Of a stretch of DNA of 9,950 nt, positions 6,890-9,950 are shown piece after piece. The translations under genes and the position numbers were made by a program. The notes beneath the pieces are model-generated. The model was not told the origin of the DNA. It made no database searches and saw only the letters and a program-made list of their open reading frames with translations. The stretch is from JBGPIK01 sp041484845 (GTDB taxonomy: Bacteria; Desulfobacterota; Binatia; UBA9968): positions 1 through 9,950 of the forward strand of contig JBGPIK010000251.1 in NCBI GenBank assembly GCA_041484845.1, read 5' to 3'. The stretch's first letter is position 1, and every line of letters starts with the position of its first letter.

Positions 6890-8542
6890 ATGGTTACAAC
6901 TCTCATCATAGCTCTGTTTCTTGTTATCAATCATCCGGCCTACGGAGCGGCAGCGCCGGATCTACAGGATCAGACCCGCGCCATTGCTTCCGAGCTTCGT
7001 TGCGTCGTCTGCCAAAATCTCTCGGTTGCCGATTCGCCCTCCGACACGGCTCAAGAAATGCGCGCTATCATCCGTGACCAAGTGGCCGCGGGTAAGAGTC
7101 CTCAAGAGATCAAGGACTACTTTGTTTCAAAATACGGCGAATGGGTGCTGCTCGCGCCGACTACGAAGGGTTTCAGCCTGTTCGCGTGGGTCGTACCGTT
7201 CGTTGTTTTGATCGGTGGGCTTGCCCTCGGACTTATTTTTCTGCGCAGCTGGACAAAACGAAAAAAACCAGGCGAGGTAAAAATCGTCGATGCGGCTCTA
7301 TTGGCGCGCGTGCGCTCCGAAGCCTCTACCGACGACGATACGATGCTCGATTTGGAAGACTCTAGTGAGCGATCAAACCTGCTTCAGGAACGCGCCCGAC
7401 TTTACGCGGATCTGAAGGAACTCGATTTCGATTATCAAGCGGGCAAACTGTCGGAAGCTGACTATACGGGGCTGCGCAGCCATATCGAAAATAAGGCCGC
7501 CACTGTATTGGAACAGTTGGATCGCGTTAAGAAGACGGCCCCACAAAAAAACCCTGACGACAAAAGCGCCGCAGTTCAGCCGCCCGAAGCGATGTCAGGA
7601 AAAGACCGTCCCGGAGTTCGCGGATGGCAATTAGCCGTGGGGGGTGCCTTTTTGCTCGTCTTCGGCGTGACGGTTGGAGTCTTGCTGACCAACTCACTGC
7701 GGTCTCGCGACGCCGGACAAGGCTCTATTACTGGCGACTTTCTCACCGGGACCGGTCCCGCCGGTGGCAGCGGCAACGAGGTCGCGTCAGTCCTTCAGGA
7801 AGGAAAGGCTGCGTTTGCCAAACAGGATTGGCAGAAAGCCATAGAGTCTTTTAAAAAAGTTCTGGCCGTGGATCCGAATCAGCCGGAAGCTCACGCCTAC
7901 ATGGGAGTCATACTGCTTCAAGCCGGTCACGCCGACGGCGCGCTGATGGCCTTCGACAAAGCTCTGTCGCAAAATCCCGATTTTCCTATGGCTCTCTGGG
8001 GCAAAGGCATGGCTCTCTATCAAGGCAAGAAAGACTTCGCAGGCGCGCGGCAATCGTTTGAGAAGCTACTTCAGATGCTGCCTCCCGGCCAGGATCGCAC
8101 GCAAGTCGAGAAGATTCTTGCTGAGATCCCGTCGTCTGGACAGAATCCGCAACAGATCCCCAAAGCTACGCCAATACAAGCGCCCGCAACCTCAGCGGAT
8201 CAAATTACCGGCGAAATAACGATCGCTCCTAAGCTCAAGGACAAAGTCGACGGTCAAGCGGTATTGTTTATTATCGCTCGGCCCAGTGGGGCGGGAGGCG
8301 CGCCGGCTGCAGTTAAGAAGATCGAACGGCCGGTGTTTCCCTTGACCTACTCCATAGGACCGGAAAACTCCATGATGCAGGGCGTTCCTTTATCAGGCAA
8401 ACTAAACATTCTCATTCGGCTTGATAAAGATGGCAATCCGATGACTCATCAGCCCGGCGACATGGTGGGGGAGTACAAGAAAAACCCGGTGGCGGTCGGC
8501 GCCCACAACGTCGATATCGTGCTTGATCAACTCGCACAGTAG
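6890..8542 (+). CDS. ccmH: Fused CcmH-CcmI cytochrome c assembly protein
   Basis: One 550-residue polypeptide joins two System I parts. Residues 1-20 are a signal sequence. Residues 24-95 are the CcmH domain with LRCVVCQN (C38, C41), the thiol pair that reduces apocytochrome c. A membrane segment follows at 97-119. Residues 160-212 resemble the cytosolic CcmI loop (LYADLKELDFDYQAGKLSE), and a second membrane segment is at 245-268. Residues 297-413 hold two to three TPR units (for example NPDFPMALWGKGMALYQGK), which in CcmI bind the C-termini of apocytochromes. Residues 438-550 form the CcmI C-terminal beta domain (PVFPLTYSIG, LIRLDKDGNP, QPGDMVGE). E. coli CcmH is also such a fusion but only about 350 residues. 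ATG 6890 is chosen since it opens the signal peptide, although no clear ribosome binding site precedes it. Coupling to ccmG (4-bp gap) may explain that. The frame is open upstream inside ccmG, which I judge non-coding. Confidence 0.93.
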   Translation: MVTTLIIALFLVINHPAYGAAAPDLQDQTRAIASELRCVVCQNLSVADSPSDTAQEMRAIIRDQVAAGKSPQEIKDYFVSKYGEWVLLAPTTKGFSLFAWVVPFVVLIGGLALGLIFLRSWTKRKKPGEVKIVDAALLARVRSEASTDDDTMLDLEDSSERSNLLQERARLYADLKELDFDYQAGKLSEADYTGLRSHIENKAATVLEQLDRVKKTAPQKNPDDKSAAVQPPEAMSGKDRPGVRGWQLAVGGAFLLVFGVTVGVLLTNSLRSRDAGQGSITGDFLTGTGPAGGSGNEVASVLQEGKAAFAKQDWQKAIESFKKVLAVDPNQPEAHAYMGVILLQAGHADGALMAFDKALSQNPDFPMALWGKGMALYQGKKDFAGARQSFEKLLQMLPPGQDRTQVEKILAEIPSSGQNPQQIPKATPIQAPATSADQITGEITIAPKLKDKVDGQAVLFIIARPSGAGGAPAAVKKIERPVFPLTYSIGPENSMMQGVPLSGKLNILIRLDKDGNPMTHQPGDMVGEYKKNPVAVGAHNVDIVLDQLAQ

Positions 8543-8843
8543 ATGGCAAAACCGTACGCTCATGAATCGAACCCAGATTTCGCAATGAATCTCCACGCAG
8601 CAAGCTGCGGGGTATCGAAGGTGGGTGTGTTTTATAACCAAATGTAGGGTGGGTAGAGGCGCACAGCGCCGAAACCCACCGCTTAGAACTATGGGTTTCG
8701 CGGAGTTTATCCTGAGCAGAGCCGAAGGGCTCAACCCATCCTACCCCTGATTCGCATCGCAGCAAGCTCAGGAAATTAACCGACAGAGATTAAATGCAAC
8801 CTCCGTTCGCCCTGAGGACGGTCGAAGCGCTCCTATAGAGTTT
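8543..8843. repeat. Convergent intergenic region packed with short inverted and dispersed repeats
   Basis: The region lies between the ends of two converging genes and has no supported ORF. CGCAGC-AA-GCTGCG (8596-8609) is a perfect hairpin. GTAGGGTGGGT (8644-8654) pairs with ACCCATCCTAC (8734-8744) with one G-U, and CGAAACCCA (8670-8678) pairs with TGGGTTTCG (8692-8700), making a ~100-nt folded unit. Inside are GGCGC-ACA-GCGCC (8658-8670) and GAGCC-GAAG-GGCTC (8719-8732). The motif CCTGAG-N6-CGAAGNGCTC occurs at 8711-8732 and again at 8811-8832. These look like REP-type or small non-autonomous elements. The folded unit may also act as a bidirectional terminator, but there is no U-tract. Confidence 0.7.
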
Positions 8844-9200
8844 TCACACACTCTGCGCATAGGCTCGGTAAATAGCGTCGGTCTTGGCTGCCATTATGAA
8901 ATCGTTTTTGTGCAGGTTGCGGATCTTGTGAGTCCACCAGGTGACGACAACTTTTCCCCACTCGATAATAAGCCTGGGATGATGGCCTTCTGCCTCCGCC
9001 GCCTCTCCCACTCGATCGGTAAAAGAAAGAGCGTCTTTGAAATTCTTGAATTTAAACACTCGATCGAGCTTGGGTATCCCCTCTTCCTCGATGATTTGCC
9101 AATCCGGCACCTTTGGATGCAATTGAGCAATTTCTTGCGCAGTAACGGACGGCGCTCCAACACGACAAGCCTCACATTTTTGTTCGCTCAGGTCTTCCAT
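8844..9200 (-). CDS. phhB: Pterin-4a-carbinolamine dehydratase
   Basis: This enzyme dehydrates 4a-hydroxytetrahydrobiopterin to the quinonoid dihydropterin, regenerating the cofactor of aromatic amino acid hydroxylases; many bacteria carry it without a hydroxylase nearby. The 118-residue protein has the family signature EGHHP (H73, H74, P75), then VVVTWWTH (H91) and the downstream D100. H73/H74/H91 correspond to the three catalytic histidines of the mammalian enzyme. The first 20 residues include two cysteines (CEAC) not needed for catalysis. ATG at 9200 is chosen over an upstream GTG at 9227 because AGGAGGT lies 7 bases before it. It follows the monooxygenase remnant by 23 bp on the same strand and may be cotranscribed with it; no functional link is evident. 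Confidence 0.93.
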   Translation of the reverse strand: MEDLSEQKCEACRVGAPSVTAQEIAQLHPKVPDWQIIEEEGIPKLDRVFKFKNFKDALSFTDRVGEAAEAEGHHPRLIIEWGKVVVTWWTHKIRNLHKNDFIMAAKTDAIYRAYAQSV

Positions 9201-9207
9201 AACTGAC

Positions 9208-9214
9208 ACCTCCT
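9208..9214 (-). promoter_or_regulatory. Strong Shine-Dalgarno site of the dehydratase gene
   Basis: On the minus strand this reads AGGAGGT, complementary to the 3' end of 16S rRNA, with 7 bases to the ATG at 9200. It fixes the start of the dehydratase and lies in the short gap after the monooxygenase stop codon. Confidence 0.85.
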
Positions 9215-9223
9215 GCAAAAGCG

Positions 9224-9822
9224 TCACTCGATCTTGGTCATGACCTCAGCGGCAAACTGTTGCATCGATTCTTCGACCAGCGCGTGCGGAACGCTACCGA
9301 TATTGAACCAGGTGAGAAAGTGCGTGGCTCCTGTTTCGTTGGCGAGATCCTTGATCTCCCGCACGGCCGTTTGTGAATCACCGACGATCGCATGTTGAGA
9401 ACAAACCGTAGCGAAATCCATCGGCTGGCCCGCCGCGCTCTTGAGCCGTGCCGGTAGCTCGGCGCCGCGACGCACAAGCCAGTCCGTATAGTCGCTGCGC
9501 ATCTCCGCGATAATCTCAAAGTAACTCATAATCCCCGATTCGCAGCGAGCTCTCGCCGCTGCAGTCGTCGATGCGACATGGACAGGCACCAACAGCGCCA
9601 ACTCTTTCGTTCCAACGTCGTGATCGCTTTCCTTCAGGCCCTCCCAATAGGCTTGCGCATATTCACAGTGACCTGCTCGGGTGTCCGCGTGTGAATCGGC
9701 AGCATCAGATGGCTGCCTAAACGCGCTGCCACCGCGACTCCGTCGAGGGAGATCGTGGCGATGTAAAAGGGCGGCGGTGGATTCTGCATGGGTTTAGGAT
9801 TGACAATCACCATAACTCCGCT
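9224..9822 (-). pseudogene. C-terminal part of a luciferase-like (LLM class) flavin monooxygenase, frameshifted
   Basis: Two minus-strand frames together read like the last ~195 residues of an LLM-class F420- or FMN-dependent oxidoreductase (family about 330-350 residues). The first frame (9822 to ~9661) gives VNPKPMQNPPPPFYIATISLDGVA and GSHLMLPIHTRTPEQVTVN, the NPKPMQ-PPPP segment typical of the family. The second (~9661 to stop 9224-9226) continues YAQAYWEGLKESDHDVG and ELALLVPVHVAS, then a helical tail with ATHFLTWFNIGSVP. The switch needs one missing base at AATAT near 9661-9659. Upstream there is an in-frame TAG (9825-9823), and no N-terminal half can be found. It could be a true pseudogene, or a sequencing or assembly error near the end of the contig; the substrate is unknown. 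Confidence 0.75.
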
Positions 9823-9950
9823 CTAAGGTTCCTCCGCAGTGCCCACCGGCACACGCGGGGACGCGGACGCTCGGCGGTGGGCTGTGCCGGGTATCACCGA
9901 GGTGGCGGCCCGGGGCTCACCCGGCTAGGCGCGGCGGCGTTCGTCATACA
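9823..9950. other. GC-rich end segment without recognisable gene
   Basis: Positions 9841-9950 are about 76% G+C by hand count, well above the rest of the window, and the monooxygenase similarity stops here. A plus-strand frame from 9840 reads 29 codons to a TAG (VPTGTRGDADARRWAVPGI...), but it resembles no family I know. It may be foreign DNA, a chimeric join or low-quality sequence. Confidence 0.4.

Noticed and set aside
8402..8765. Minus-strand ORFs of 110 and 117 codons across the end of ccmH/I and the repeat region
   Set aside because: They lie opposite the conserved CcmI C-terminus and through inverted repeats, with no recognisable domain.
8541..8843. CRISPR array
   Set aside because: The repeats are inverted and diverged rather than evenly spaced identical direct repeats, and no cas gene is present.

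Overview
The window looks like a piece of a Gram-negative bacterial chromosome or metagenome contig of roughly 50-55% GC. The lineage is probably deltaproteobacterial or NC10-like. I infer this from three things: a multiheme c-type cytochrome with a PKD-like tail, a System I (Ccm) cytochrome c maturation cluster, and short dispersed hairpin repeats of a kind common in such genomes. The exact taxon cannot be fixed from sequence alone.

Layout. Positions 1-747 carry the 3' end of a multiheme cytochrome c gene (four CxxCH sites visible), closed by a strong intrinsic terminator. About 420 bp without a convincing gene follow, with one weak cytochrome-like remnant. At 1222-1350 there is a tRNA-Glu(UUC) whose arms are all intact but whose anticodon loop is interrupted by a 53-nt insertion. 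The insertion is bounded by a perfect 9-bp inverted repeat, and removing it restores a canonical 76-nt tRNA-Glu ending in CCA. It is far too short for a group I intron and is the most unusual item in the window.

From 1476 to 8542 all genes are on the + strand and mostly concern cytochrome c maturation: ccmC, an exported PD40/TolB-like beta-propeller protein, a 448-bp gap with a candidate promoter, then a tightly overlapping ccmD-ccmE-ccmF-ccmG-ccmH/I run. The heme-handling residues expected from E. coli are present in CcmC, CcmE and CcmF. CcmG has a CPPC active site. The last gene fuses CcmH to a complete CcmI-type region with TPRs. ccmA and ccmB are not in the window. Together these proteins would move heme to the periplasmic side, carry it on CcmE, keep apocytochrome cysteines reduced (CcmG/CcmH), bind the apocytochrome (CcmI) and ligate heme (CcmF). 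A multiheme cytochrome encoded next door is a plausible client.

From 8543 to 8843 a convergent intergenic region is full of short inverted repeats, including two diverged copies of one motif exactly 100 bp apart. On the - strand lie a pterin-4a-carbinolamine dehydratase (8844-9200) and, upstream of it, the C-terminal part of a luciferase-like flavin monooxygenase broken by an apparent 1-base frameshift near 9661. The last ~110 bases are about 76% GC (hand count), with no continuation of the monooxygenase. This suggests a junction, a chimeric contig end or poor sequence.
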